DNA from: Prevotella sp.
GTDB taxonomy: Bacteria; Bacteroidota; Bacteroidia; Bacteroidales; Dysgonomonadaceae
Assembly: GCA_031285625.1 (NCBI GenBank)
Contig: JAITVV010000007.1
Span: 1 to 64,000, forward strand
Reading direction: 5' to 3'
DNA: 64,000 nucleotides
Positions within the stretch are counted from its first letter, which is position 1, and each line of letters opens with the position of its first letter. The notes beneath the pieces are model-generated. The model made no database searches. It was given only the letters and a program-made list of their open reading frames with translations, and had not been told where the DNA came from. Positions 51,058 to 60,558 of the stretch are shown in pieces. Position numbers and translations under genes: made by a program.

Positions 51058-52260
51058 TTATTCGTTAAAATTGAAGTAATGTAACTCTAAATAGGATTTA
51101 TTGTAAGAAAGAACATTATCCAGATAATCGGATTCTATGCTGATAGCATTCTCCATACTCTGGATATACTGGAAAAAGTCTATCTCTCCGTTTTTATAAC
51201 TCATATCGGCGGTCTTTATGATTTCTTTCGAAAGTATCTGTCCGTTTTCTGTATAGTATTTAATCATCTCCTTATGCTGGTTCAGTTCGGCCTGCTTTTG
51301 CATATAGAAACTTTCCATCTGTATCTCACGGTTACTCCGCATAGCTTCCCAACTTTGTTGTTCCAGTTTCGCAGTTTTTCTTTTCGATATATTTCCGCTA
51401 AAGAATAAAGGGATGGCTACCCCTATCTGAAAACCGTTCTGCCTGTATCCCAAACCTTTATTTGTTCCTGTGAATAATTCAACACTCAGGTCGGGCAGCC
51501 AGTTCTGATTCTGTAATTTTAGTTGGGAAGAATAAGTGTTGCTGACAGTCTCCATATAATTTTTCTGCAATTCCTTACCTATACTGACATTATCGAGGTA
51601 CAACAGATTCAGTTGATTGTTAGATACCTGAAAGTCTTCCTCACTTTGTACCAGTGATTTCAGTTGTTCATATAAAGCCTGTCTCTGACTTTTTAGTTGA
51701 ACCAGTGTTGTATAAATCTGTTTTGATTTGGCTTCCGCTGTAATTTTTTCCAGATAATTGGATTCGCCTAACTCAAACTTACGGCTTCCTGCCTTCGAAA
51801 AAGCGGAATAAAGGCTATCCAGTTGAGCATATAAGACTTCTTTATTTTGTGTATAAACAATCTGTTCATATACAAGGGAAATTGCGAGTATAAGCTTGTT
51901 TTTTTGAATTTCGAACAATGCCTTATTTTGCTCCCATTGCGATTTATATACTTTTTTCTGAGCACCATAAACAGTAGGAAACGAAAATGTCTGTTCAATA
52001 CCAAATACCCTTAATGCCTTGTCATTGGGTGCGACATTATTTTCATCATATCCGTAATAAACAGTCGTTTTATCAAAATCGAAGGCTGTATTGATATTCG
52101 CCTTAGAGGCCTGTGTCTGCAATTGATACGAACTAAGTTCTTTATTGTTGGCAAGTGCTGTCGCTATCAGTCTGTTCAGCTCAGGGTTGTTTTGCGAGCA
52201 GACAACCGGACTAAATGCCAATAACGAGACGAACCATATATTTTTAAATATCTTCTTCAT
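51058..52260 (-). CDS. Outer-membrane efflux protein (TolC family), set 3
   Basis: This is a 400-residue outer-membrane factor with a signal peptide (SLLAFSPVVCSQ). It has the TolC-like helical hairpins. Beta-strand segments include DLSVELFTGTNKGLGYRQNG and FQIGVAIPLFFSGNISKR. It overlaps the pump gene by 17 bp at its start and is 3 bp upstream of the adaptor gene. Some channels of this type lie downstream of CusA-type pumps in Bacteroidota; the sequence is shorter than the channels of sets 1 and 2 but in the family range. Confidence 0.88.
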   Translation of the reverse strand: MKKIFKNIWFVSLLAFSPVVCSQNNPELNRLIATALANNKELSSYQLQTQASKANINTAFDFDKTTVYYGYDENNVAPNDKALRVFGIEQTFSFPTVYGAQKKVYKSQWEQNKALFEIQKNKLILAISLVYEQIVYTQNKEVLYAQLDSLYSAFSKAGSRKFELGESNYLEKITAEAKSKQIYTTLVQLKSQRQALYEQLKSLVQSEEDFQVSNNQLNLLYLDNVSIGKELQKNYMETVSNTYSSQLKLQNQNWLPDLSVELFTGTNKGLGYRQNGFQIGVAIPLFFSGNISKRKTAKLEQQSWEAMRSNREIQMESFYMQKQAELNQHKEMIKYYTENGQILSKEIIKTADMSYKNGEIDFFQYIQSMENAISIESDYLDNVLSYNKSYLELHYFNFNE

Positions 52261-55200
52261 CCTGAGTCAGATTTTTGTCAAACATTTTAAATAAGATAGG
52301 CAAAACTACCATTGTAAGAAGGGTTGCTGTAAATAAGCCGCCAATGACTACCGTTGCCAGAGGACGTTGTACTTCCGCTCCTGCCGAAGAAGAAATTGCC
52401 ATAGGAAGGAAACCGAGTGCTGCGGCTGCGGCTGTCAGCGTAACAGGGCGAAGCCTGTCGGTAGTACCTTTCAGTATCAGTTCATCTACATTTTTCATTC
52501 CTCTGTGTTTTAATTCTTTCAGATGCTCTACCAATACAATTCCGTTCAATACAGCAATACCAAACAGAGCAATAAAACCCACTCCTGCCGAAATACTAAA
52601 TGGCATTCCTCTCATCCAGAGCAATAACACACCACCCACAGCCGAAAGAGGTATCGCCGTGAAAACAAGCATCGTCTCTCTCATTGAGCCAAAAGCAAAA
52701 TACAAAAGGATAAAAATGAGGCATAACGCAACAGGAACAGCTATCTTTAAACGGATTATTGCGTTTTGCATATTTTCGAACTGCCCACCGTAAGTCACAT
52801 AGTATCCCGGAGGAAGATTTATTTTCTCAGTAATAATTGCTGAAACATCTTTTACCACACTTTCCATATCGCGGTTACGCACATTCACTCCAATGACAAC
52901 CCGGCGTTTGGTATCGTCACGGGAGATTTTGGCAGGTCCTTCGGTATATTCCACCTTCGCCAGTTCCCGAAGAGGAATTTGTCCACCATTCGGTAGCGGG
53001 ACATACAGATTACGTAAGTCTTCGATATCATTCCGAAGATTTTCTTCCAGACGTATTACCAGATCGAAACGGCGTTCTCCTTCAAATACATTTCCTACAG
53101 TTGTCCCTGCGAAAGATAATGCTACAATATCATTGATGTCGGATATATTCAGGCCGTATTGCGCAATGCGTGTGCGGTTATATTCGACAGTCATTTGCGG
53201 AAGTCCGTCTATTTTTTCTACTATAATGTCGGCAGCACCATCTACATGAGCTATCGCTAACTTAATTTGCTCAGCTTTTTCAGCCAATACGCCTAAATCT
53301 TCTCCGAAAATTTTAATGGCTACATCGGAACGTGTACCCGAGATAAGTTCGTTGAAGCGCATCTCGATAGGTTGGGTAAACTCAATTTCCATGTTTGGGA
53401 TAGTAGCTTCCAGTTCTTCTTTTATCTTGTCGGCTAACTCGTCTTTCGAACTTGCCGATACCCATTCGCTTTTTGGCTTTACTTTTACGATGATGTCGCT
53501 TTCCTCCATCGACATAGGATCGGTAGGTACTTCGGCTGCACCGATACGGCTTACTATTTGCTCTACTTCAGGGAATTTATCCAGAATTGTCTTTTCTATT
53601 AATGTAGTTGTCTCAATTGTCTTTGCTAAAGAAGTCCCTGTTTTGAGAACAGGTTGAATTACAAAATCGCCTTCGTCCAATTGAGGTATAAACTCTCCTC
53701 CCATCCGAGAAAATATAACGAGTGCCAAAATAAGCAAACCAACTGCTCCTGCCAATGTTTTCTTAGTATGCTTTAGAGCCCATGTGATAACAGGTAAATA
53801 AGAACGGGTCAGTAACCTCATTATACGGACTGTTATTCCGTTTCTTTTTTGTACCTGCGGTTTTATAATGAGAGATGAAGCTACGGGAACATAGGTAAGG
53901 CAAAGCAACATTGCCCCTATAAGTGCAAAGCTGAAAGTGAGCGCCATAGGGCGGAACATTTTCCCTTCCACACCCGAAAGAGAGAGTATAGGAATAAATA
54001 CTATTAAGATTATAAATTGTCCGAAGATGGCCGAGTTCATCATTGTAGATGAACTGCTTAGCGTTATCCTGTCAGTTTCTTTCTTTCTGTCGGATATGGG
54101 CAGATGGCTAAGTTTAGAAGCATTTGCCGTCATTTGGGCTGAGACAAATTCTACGATGATGACCGCACCGTCTATAATGATACCGAAATCAATTGCGCCC
54201 AGACTCATCAGGTTGGCGTCTATACCGAATATCCTCATCAGGGAGATGGCGAACAAGAGTGAAAGCGGTATAACTGATGCGACAACAATTCCCGAACGGA
54301 AATTACCAAGTAAAAGCACTACCACAAATACCACAATCAGACATCCCAGAATAAGGTTTTCGGCAACTGTGAAAGTTGTTTTAGCTACCAACTCACTACG
54401 TTCAAGGAATGCATTAATATATACACCTTCGGGAAGGACTTTCTGTACTTCCTCTACACGTTCTTTTACGGCATTGATGGTTTCTTTTGAGTCTGCCCCT
54501 TTGAGCATCATTATCTGACCAAGCACTTTTTCGCCTTCGCCATTGCCTGTGATTGCTCCAAAGCGGTTAGCACTGCCAAAACGTACTGTGGCAATATCTT
54601 TAACTAAGACGGGAATACCATTTTTGACTACAATATTTTCAATATCCGCAATGGAACTTATTTTTCCTTCGCCACGAATGAAATAACTTTGGTTGACTTT
54701 TTCGATATATGCTCCACCAGCAATACTGTTATTCTTCTCTAAAGCATTTACTAAATCGCTGGTAGTTATAGACATTGCCTTCAATCGGGACGGATTGATA
54801 GCGACTTCATATTGTTTAAGATAGCCTCCCCACGTATTGATTTCGACTACTCCGGGAATACCTGACAGTTGTCGTTTTACTATCCAGTCCTGTATAGTGC
54901 GCAGGTCGGCAACGGAATACCTGTCTTTATATTCAGGTTTTACATCTAAAACATATTGATAAATTTCGCCCAATCCTGTTGAAATAGGCCCCATTTCAGG
55001 AGAACCGAAACCTTCGGGTATGAGTTCGGATGCGGTTTTTATCTTTTCGGCTATTAGTTGCCGTGGAAGGTAAGTACCCATACCTTCATCGAAAACAATA
55101 GTTACTACCGACAGCCCGAATTTGGAAACAGAACGTATTTCCTGTACACCTGGCAGGTTAGCCATTTCCATTTCGATGGGGTAAGTAATAAACTGCTCGA

Positions 55201-55381
55201 TATCTTCGGTAGAAAGGTTAGTGGAAGTAGTAATAACCTGTACCTGATTGTTTGTAATATCGGGCACAGCCCCGATGGGTATATGGAATACGGAATAAAT
55301 GCCATACATAAATATGGCTGAAGTAAACAATAAGACAATAAGCTTGCGGTTGAGACTGAACCGTATAATCTTTTCTAACAT
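52244..55381 (-). CDS. Heavy-metal RND pump (CzcA/CusA family), set 3
   Basis: This is a complete 1045-residue pump with 12 transmembrane segments. The TM4 relay motif DFGIIIDGAVIIVE has D398, D404 and E411, the pattern of divalent-cation CzcA-type pumps. Porter-domain segments include FVIQPVLKTGTSLAKTIE, and the C-terminal membrane part reads GFIALFGIAVLNGIVLVEHL. A Met cluster (VPTDPMSMEES, about residue 614) lies in the second periplasmic half; whether it acts in metal transfer is unknown. It is the first gene of a three-gene operon (pump, channel, adaptor), 73 bp downstream of the kinase gene. Its promoter region has a tandem TTTGCTTAAGA repeat. Confidence 0.9.
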   Translation of the reverse strand: MLEKIIRFSLNRKLIVLLFTSAIFMYGIYSVFHIPIGAVPDITNNQVQVITTSTNLSTEDIEQFITYPIEMEMANLPGVQEIRSVSKFGLSVVTIVFDEGMGTYLPRQLIAEKIKTASELIPEGFGSPEMGPISTGLGEIYQYVLDVKPEYKDRYSVADLRTIQDWIVKRQLSGIPGVVEINTWGGYLKQYEVAINPSRLKAMSITTSDLVNALEKNNSIAGGAYIEKVNQSYFIRGEGKISSIADIENIVVKNGIPVLVKDIATVRFGSANRFGAITGNGEGEKVLGQIMMLKGADSKETINAVKERVEEVQKVLPEGVYINAFLERSELVAKTTFTVAENLILGCLIVVFVVVLLLGNFRSGIVVASVIPLSLLFAISLMRIFGIDANLMSLGAIDFGIIIDGAVIIVEFVSAQMTANASKLSHLPISDRKKETDRITLSSSSTMMNSAIFGQFIILIVFIPILSLSGVEGKMFRPMALTFSFALIGAMLLCLTYVPVASSLIIKPQVQKRNGITVRIMRLLTRSYLPVITWALKHTKKTLAGAVGLLILALVIFSRMGGEFIPQLDEGDFVIQPVLKTGTSLAKTIETTTLIEKTILDKFPEVEQIVSRIGAAEVPTDPMSMEESDIIVKVKPKSEWVSASSKDELADKIKEELEATIPNMEIEFTQPIEMRFNELISGTRSDVAIKIFGEDLGVLAEKAEQIKLAIAHVDGAADIIVEKIDGLPQMTVEYNRTRIAQYGLNISDINDIVALSFAGTTVGNVFEGERRFDLVIRLEENLRNDIEDLRNLYVPLPNGGQIPLRELAKVEYTEGPAKISRDDTKRRVVIGVNVRNRDMESVVKDVSAIITEKINLPPGYYVTYGGQFENMQNAIIRLKIAVPVALCLIFILLYFAFGSMRETMLVFTAIPLSAVGGVLLLWMRGMPFSISAGVGFIALFGIAVLNGIVLVEHLKELKHRGMKNVDELILKGTTDRLRPVTLTAAAAALGFLPMAISSSAGAEVQRPLATVVIGGLFTATLLTMVVLPILFKMFDKNLTQDEEDI

Positions 55382-55413
55382 TTACCTTTTCTTTTACCTG
55401 TTTTAATAACAAA

Positions 55414-55460
55414 CAAAATTAGAGGTATGTTAAAATAGTTTGCTTAAGATTTGCTTAAGA
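55414..55460 (-). promoter_or_regulatory. Promoter and regulator repeat before the set-3 pump operon
   Basis: On the minus strand a TAATTTTG -7 box (55414-55421) lies 33 bp before the pump start. On the plus strand TTTGCTTAAGA occurs twice in tandem, at 55439-55449 and 55450-55460 (11-bp step), the second copy reaching into the end of the kinase gene. The tandem is the likely binding site of response regulator 3 (inferred). Confidence 0.5.
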
Positions 55461-56840
55461 TTGGGGAATCTTTAGTTTGACTGTAGTCCCGTCACCCTCT
55501 TTGCTGAACAGTTCTATCTGAATATTGAGAAGTGAACAGAATCTTTTCACGATGGATAATCCTAAGCCAAAGCCTTTGATGTCAGCGTGATCGGTAGAAC
55601 GGTAAAACTTATCGAAAATCTTTCCCTTGTCTTTTTCGGGAATACCTATGCCGTTATCCTTAATTTCGCAGAAAATATATTTATCCTGTTCTTTGACCTT
55701 AATCTCGATTTCTCCATCCTGATGCGAATACTTAATAGCATTGGAAAGAATATTATTGATGATGGTAGATAACAGGTATACATCAGTTTTCAATAAGATG
55801 TTCTCAGGTAAAATATCAGTTTTTATATGGATATTTTTCTGTTGTATATTTTCAGAGAAAAACTTAATAATTTCATCGATAGTCTGCTTAATATTTATAT
55901 CTTCTGGCTTTAAAGTTTGCTTTTGGTTTTCATACCGGGTAAGGATAAGCAATTCATCTACCAGATGATTTAAGCGGTCAATTTCTTTAACACAATATCT
56001 TACTTTTTTTTCGTATTCTTCCTGTTGACGCGGTTTCCGAATAAGTACTTCAAGAGTCCCTTTCAGTACAGCCAAAGGTGTGCGGAATTCGTGCGAAGCA
56101 TACGATGTAAAAGATTTTTCCCGTTCTATTGCTTTTTCTATACGGTCGAGAAGCTGATTGATAGTATCCGAAAGAATATACAACTCGTCTTTGTTGTGAG
56201 GTAGAGGAATACGCTCTGTCAGGTTATCCCGTGTGATTTTATTGGACGTATTTATTATTTCATTGATTGGCTTGATACTTCTGCCGGCAATAAAACGGGC
56301 CACGAAAAACAATATTATGAGAATTACAGGAAAGGTGATAAGCATAATATGCCTTAACGTTTCCAAAACGACCTCCGAACCTTCACGGGCAACTGCCACT
56401 AAAAGATGGCCTACACGTTTTCCGTTCTCATCCAAAATCGGAACCTGTACCTGCCTTATTCGCTTTTCGGCAAGTTCGCCATTAAAAAAGACATTATCTT
56501 TTTGGGTCGAATCATATAATAAATGGCTTTCTTTCAGGTTGGGAGATTTATCTATAAGATTGCCATCTATATCGAGGAACTCAATAAATACAGGATCAAC
56601 GCCAACTGTATTATGTTCTCTTTCCATCCATTCCTTATGTCTCTTCAAAGCGATTTTCCCATCTTTGACTTCTACCTCCTGCGAATGACGGTCTACTTCG
56701 CGTTGCAAATCTTCATTCAGATGACCTGACACACTAAATTCCACAACCAGATATATAGTGACAAATACAAAACCAATCAGCAAAGCCGTTGTGATTATGT
56801 AATTGAGAGCGATCCTATTCCTAAATGAAAAATTCTGCAT
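55455..56840 (-). CDS. Sensor histidine kinase, set 3
   Basis: This is a 461-residue inner-membrane kinase. It has two transmembrane segments (about residues 10-32 and 160-185), a HAMP domain (about 185-240), the H box SHEFRTPLAVLKGT with H250, the N box ILSNAIKYS, the G1 box DNGIGIP and the G2 box GFGLGLSIVKR. The periplasmic loop contains EWMEREHNTVG with one His and two Glu, not a clear metal site. It lies 2 bp after its response regulator and upstream of the pump operon; the three-gene operon may be partly read through from here. Confidence 0.92.
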   Translation of the reverse strand: MQNFSFRNRIALNYIITTALLIGFVFVTIYLVVEFSVSGHLNEDLQREVDRHSQEVEVKDGKIALKRHKEWMEREHNTVGVDPVFIEFLDIDGNLIDKSPNLKESHLLYDSTQKDNVFFNGELAEKRIRQVQVPILDENGKRVGHLLVAVAREGSEVVLETLRHIMLITFPVILIILFFVARFIAGRSIKPINEIINTSNKITRDNLTERIPLPHNKDELYILSDTINQLLDRIEKAIEREKSFTSYASHEFRTPLAVLKGTLEVLIRKPRQQEEYEKKVRYCVKEIDRLNHLVDELLILTRYENQKQTLKPEDINIKQTIDEIIKFFSENIQQKNIHIKTDILPENILLKTDVYLLSTIINNILSNAIKYSHQDGEIEIKVKEQDKYIFCEIKDNGIGIPEKDKGKIFDKFYRSTDHADIKGFGLGLSIVKRFCSLLNIQIELFSKEGDGTTVKLKIPQS

Positions 56841-56842
56841 AT

Positions 56843-57508
56843 CTAATCGTTAGCTATATATCCTACTCCTCTGATGGTTTTGATATATCCGTTGTCTTTA
56901 TCCAAATTGAGTTTCTTACGTATGGCATTAATAAATACGTCTATTACACCAGTGTCATATTCAAAATTAATACCCCATACTTTCTCTATAATTTCATCCC
57001 TTTTGCACACACTTCCCTTATTTTTAATAAGGAATTCCAACAATTCAAACTCTCGCTGCGTAAGGGCAACATCCAGAGAATCGACCTTTACTTCATATGT
57101 TTTTAGGTTAAGAGAAATATTACCCAAAGTAAGGTTTGATCTTCCTTTATAATTTCGAAAATGAATTTTTATTCTTTCCAGCAATTCTTCAAAGCTAAAC
57201 GGCTTTTTGATATAATCATTTGCACCCGACTGTAACCCTTCTATTGTTTCCTGTATTGTATCTTTAGCAGTCAAAAACAGAATAGGTACCTCAGCATCTA
57301 TTTCACGGATCGATTTACACACTTCAATCCCTGTCATTTGGGGTAACATCCAGTCAAGAAGAATAAGGTCAGGCTTCTCCGATTGGAAAAGTTCGATCCC
57401 TTGTTTACCGTTCGTGGCAATAGCTACCCTGTAACCTTCTTCTTCAAGTCCCTGCTTCAGAAAATTCCAGATTCCCGGCTCATCTTCTATGATAATGATA
57501 TACTGCAT
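56843..57508 (-). CDS. OmpR-family response regulator, set 3
   Basis: This is a 221-residue regulator with a receiver domain (phosphoacceptor D52 in ILLDWMLPQMTGIEVC, Lys in YIKKPFSFEEL) and a winged-helix domain (about 125-220, LTQREFELLEFLIKNKGSVC and VIDVFINAIRKKLN). The start at 57508 was chosen over an in-frame TTG at 57517, because the TTG is part of the predicted TATCTTTG -7 box (57515-57522). That box is so near the ATG that the mRNA may be almost leaderless. Confidence 0.92.
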   Translation of the reverse strand: MQYIIIIEDEPGIWNFLKQGLEEEGYRVAIATNGKQGIELFQSEKPDLILLDWMLPQMTGIEVCKSIREIDAEVPILFLTAKDTIQETIEGLQSGANDYIKKPFSFEELLERIKIHFRNYKGRSNLTLGNISLNLKTYEVKVDSLDVALTQREFELLEFLIKNKGSVCKRDEIIEKVWGINFEYDTGVIDVFINAIRKKLNLDKDNGYIKTIRGVGYIAND

Positions 57509-57514
57509 AATGTG

Positions 57515-57522
57515 CAAAGATA
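57515..57522 (-). promoter_or_regulatory. Predicted -7 box of the set-3 two-component operon
   Basis: TATCTTTG on the minus strand ends 7 bp before the ATG of the regulator gene. A -33 TTTG at the usual spacing is not seen, so the call rests on the -7 box only. Confidence 0.4.
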
Positions 57523-57585
57523 TGATAAATATGTTTTATAATTTAATCTTCTTGATAAGATAGAAGGTTAAGACAATCATGAGTA

Positions 57586-57921
57586 CTATAAATTAAAAGT
57601 CTCATCTATAGCCTTTACAATTTCTACATGTATATCAATTTTATCTCCTATAAAACGAGGTACATTATCTATTGTTTTTTTAAATAAAGTAGATGCAAAA
57701 TCCGGGCAATTCTTCAATTCACTTGATGTAATTTTATAAGAACCTCTCAGCCTATTATTATTCCATCTGTAAATTGAAATAAAATACAATTTCATATTTC
57801 TCTCTATAAAGCAAATTAGCTCCACATTACCAACAATTTTGTTATATACACAACTAGTATTCTTTTCTTCTTTTTTAAAATCATGAAGAGCTAATTCGTG
57901 TTCTATATACCGAATGATCAT
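57586..57921 (-). CDS. Hypothetical protein
   Basis: This is a 111-residue open frame with ATG start and no recognised family. It has no signal peptide or membrane segment. The composition is ordinary (charged, with two Trp/Tyr-rich strands, FISIYRWNNNRLRG), and the last third is helical. It lies between the set-3 regulator and the long AT-rich gap. It could be a real small gene or a remnant near an element edge. Confidence 0.4.
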   Translation of the reverse strand: MIIRYIEHELALHDFKKEEKNTSCVYNKIVGNVELICFIERNMKLYFISIYRWNNNRLRGSYKITSSELKNCPDFASTLFKKTIDNVPRFIGDKIDIHVEIVKAIDETFNL

Positions 57922-58763
57922 ATCTAATATAATTTTATGTAATCAGGGAAATATATTATATTAACAAATAAACAACTCCTCTTGTTCATAGCCCTTTCAA
58001 GAGAACATCATATATCATACATATTATCAATAAATTAGATTACACCACAATGAATTAACAAATTTATCACTCGATAAAAAACTGTGAATAATAATAACTA
58101 TTAATTTGTTATAAATAGTTAATTGCATCTTTTTATCAAAGATTATTTACCAAAATTTTATCAAAAAATGTACTGTTGTTAACATTAAGGTATTAAAAAC
58201 CTATACAATTTTATCAAATTTAACATTATTTAATATTTAAAACCGTATAAAAATAGGTCTCTTTCATATTAATTAACATATTTATAGCTAATAAATCATA
58301 CACTATTGCAACCTCCTTATTCGCAAATTATTTCACTTAATATACAACTATACACAAATGATTTATTCTTTGAGAAATCACTGTTCCAGCGCTTATTCTT
58401 TCTCTCTTACTAAATATTTCCTGAAATTAAATATTCACAACATCTATCTTTATTTACGAAGAATAGAGCATATTTATTTTTTTTATAGATGAAAAAATTT
58501 ACATAAAACACTGTTGAGATATAAAAAGTTCAAGTTAAACACAACTAAATATTCCATAAACAATACACTGAAAAATACTGTTAAAAACTACGAAAATCAA
58601 ATGTGATTAGAATCAAAAAAACGTAAGAAAGATATAAAATCATCTTATCATATTTTTCTATCTGAGTATTTCAGGTATAAACTATTTTGTGCCTAATTTG
58701 ATTAAGAGCATTCACAAACACAAAATAAACAACTGATTTTAAATCATTTAATATAAATAAATT
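57922..58763. other. 842-bp AT-rich stretch without a gene
   Basis: No open frame with convincing protein sequence is seen on either strand. The stretch holds a cluster of TTTATC-type motifs (TTTATC/GATAAA at 58063-58078 and three copies of TTTTATCAAA at 58131, 58156 and 58209). I searched it for an att-like core (GGATCACT) and for arm-type octamers of the third unit and found none, so the right end of that unit is not placed here. Confidence 0.5.
58131..58218. repeat. Three copies of TTTTATCAAA
   Basis: Perfect decamers start at 58131, 58156 and 58209. A nearby inverted pair TTTATC/GATAAA lies at 58063-58078. The sites could bind a regulator, but their spacing is irregular and the region is AT-rich, so chance is not excluded. 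Confidence 0.35.
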
Positions 58764-59027
58764 ATGGAAGGATTAGGTATTATTTGGTCGATTATAATCG
58801 GCATTCTGGCTGGAGCTATTGCAGGCTGGCTAATGAAAGGGAGCGGTTTCGGATGGATTATGAATCTGGTTGTGGGACTGGTAGGCAGTGTGCTTGGTGG
58901 CTGGATTTACGGTTTACTTGGATTTCACACAGATAGTATATTAGGTGTACTCCTAATGTCGATAGTAGGTGCTGTAGTATTATTAGGTATACTATCGTTG
59001 TTTATGAGAATTAGAAATAGAGATTAA
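58764..59027 (+). CDS. GlsB/YeaQ/YmgE family stress-associated membrane protein
   Basis: This 87-residue protein has three hydrophobic segments and the Gly-rich pattern of the transglycosylase-associated family: IIIGILAGAIAGWLMKGSGF, then NLVVGLVGSVLGGWIYGLLG, then LMSIVGAVVLLGILSLFMR. Family members are induced in stress; the biochemical role is unknown and the old name is not evidence of transglycosylase activity. It begins a short operon-like pair with the 69-residue gene 20 bp later. Confidence 0.88.
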   Translation: MEGLGIIWSIIIGILAGAIAGWLMKGSGFGWIMNLVVGLVGSVLGGWIYGLLGFHTDSILGVLLMSIVGAVVLLGILSLFMRIRNRD

Positions 59028-59047
59028 ATAACTAAAAAAATTAAATT

Positions 59048-59257
59048 ATGAAAAAAGTAATTATGGGTACGGTTGCCGGTATAGCTACTGGATATTTTCT
59101 TCGCAAAATTCAGGAAAGAGCATATTTTCATGAAATGTGTGATGATATAAGCGGATTAGGGTTTAAGGCAAAAAAGAAGTTCAAAAATGCAATGGACAGA
59201 GGAATGAATGAGGCTGAATATATAAAGGATCAAGTCGAAAGTAAAGCAAACAAATAA
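59048..59257 (+). CDS. Small YtxH-like protein
   Basis: This is a 69-residue protein with a short hydrophobic N-terminus (VIMGTVAGIATGYFLRK) followed by a charged helical tail (AKKKFKNAMDRGMNEAEYIK). This is the shape of YtxH-domain or gas-vesicle-like stress proteins, which often accompany GlsB/YeaQ proteins. It would be anchored in the inner membrane. The start at 59048 is the only ATG that includes the hydrophobic segment. It is 20 bp after the GlsB-like gene. Confidence 0.65.
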   Translation: MKKVIMGTVAGIATGYFLRKIQERAYFHEMCDDISGLGFKAKKKFKNAMDRGMNEAEYIKDQVESKANK

Positions 59258-59309
59258 CTAAAATCAAGAGGTGGGGAAAGTTTAATATTAATAATAAAAA
59301 AAAACAGAA

Positions 59310-60494
59310 ATGAAGACTTCACTTACTATTATTTTCATGGTATTCGTAGGTTTATTAATGACTGCCTGCCAAAGTGAGAATGATGATTTAAACATCGGTA
59401 CTGATACTGGAATAGAAGGTAAAACATCAGTAAAATTTGAATTAGATGCAAGTGCAATTGGTTATGAAGTATCAACTAAAGCAGCACAATTTTCCCCAAC
59501 CTATACGAAAGATGGATTTAGTATTTATGCCTTCAGGCAAGGAGTTGGAGGAACAGATTATGTATATGAAAAAACAATTAGCCTGACTAATCTAAGTTAC
59601 TCTTCTTCAACAAAAAAATTAACGGGTAGCGATTTATTACCTATCGGTACGTACAAATTTTTGCCTGTCTATGGACTAGCTAATCAATCAACTCTGCTGA
59701 CTATACCTACATGGAGCACTCAAACATTAAGTAACGATTTTACAATCAAATATAGTGGAGGCAGAGGCTTAACAGAAATATTTCTGCCTATCACCATAGG
59801 AAACATCGACGCACTAACCTCATATGATATGGGATTAACAAGTACTGCTAACGAAACAGTTACAGCCTCTTTACAAAGGGCAGTATCACGTGTGGATGTT
59901 ATGTTTATCAAAGCTACAAAAGCCGATGATGGTACATATACAGAAACTGCTTATCCTACCGGCAAAGACGTATTTGGTCAAAAAGCCATAAAAACATTGC
60001 AAATGCGTTATAAAGGGCTAAATAATCTGATGAGTTTCTTTGGGACAAACCTCACTACTACTGTTTTCAATGCAAACATAAACCTCGACCTTTCAAAGAA
60101 TATTATTCTTAAAGGAGAGCATCCGACAGAAACAGCTATAGGTAAAGGGTCTTATCTGAGCTATGATAACATTAGTTCTAATGACTTGATATTCGGAGGA
60201 GCACACATATTTGGAAATTATTTATTCCCTAATAGTACTGCAGATAAAACAACTTCCTTAGAAATATATATTGAGCCGGAAGGTGGGATTGGAAGAACAA
60301 TAAATGTAAGTTATGACAATGATCATAAATTGCCAATAGAACGAAACAAAGTAACAATTGTGAAAATCTATGTATTAGACAGTGATCCTGATAATCCAAA
60401 TCCACCGACAGTATTTGATACCACAGTTAATTTTGAGGTAGAAATCGAAACAGTTTGGAATGGTAGTAATGAAGTTACAGGAGAGATAAACTAA
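59310..60494 (+). CDS. Fimbrillin-like lipoprotein (FimA/Mfa family), gene 1
   Basis: This is a 394-residue lipoprotein (signal ending LMTAC, Cys20). Early residues DDLNIGTDTG are followed by VKFELDASAIGYEV, a typical fimbrillin start. The body is beta-rich with Ser/Thr-rich stretches, and a segment SLQRAVSRVDVMFIKATK (about 188-205) matches the conserved A-R-hydrophobic strand of Bacteroidales type V pilins. Near the C-terminus are DSDPDNPNPP and the strand VNFEVEIETVWNGSNEVTGE. It is the first of four consecutive lipoprotein genes of this kind, which suggests a pilus locus; it could be a stalk or anchor subunit. Confidence 0.75.
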   Translation: MKTSLTIIFMVFVGLLMTACQSENDDLNIGTDTGIEGKTSVKFELDASAIGYEVSTKAAQFSPTYTKDGFSIYAFRQGVGGTDYVYEKTISLTNLSYSSSTKKLTGSDLLPIGTYKFLPVYGLANQSTLLTIPTWSTQTLSNDFTIKYSGGRGLTEIFLPITIGNIDALTSYDMGLTSTANETVTASLQRAVSRVDVMFIKATKADDGTYTETAYPTGKDVFGQKAIKTLQMRYKGLNNLMSFFGTNLTTTVFNANINLDLSKNIILKGEHPTETAIGKGSYLSYDNISSNDLIFGGAHIFGNYLFPNSTADKTTSLEIYIEPEGGIGRTINVSYDNDHKLPIERNKVTIVKIYVLDSDPDNPNPPTVFDTTVNFEVEIETVWNGSNEVTGEIN

Positions 60495-60558
60495 TATCAC
60501 TTTCCGAAATAGATAAATGTATTAATAAGTTTTTACAAGAGATTAAAACCGAAACAAC

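Noticed and set aside
53937-54518. A 193-codon open frame on the plus strand opposite the set-3 pump
   Set aside because: It is rich in Ser, Ile and Arg as expected for the antisense of a membrane protein gene, and the pump on the other strand is certain.
58131-58218. TTTTATCAAA copies considered as DnaA boxes or origin iterons
   Set aside because: They do not match the DnaA box TTATCCACA, spacing is irregular, and no replication gene is near.
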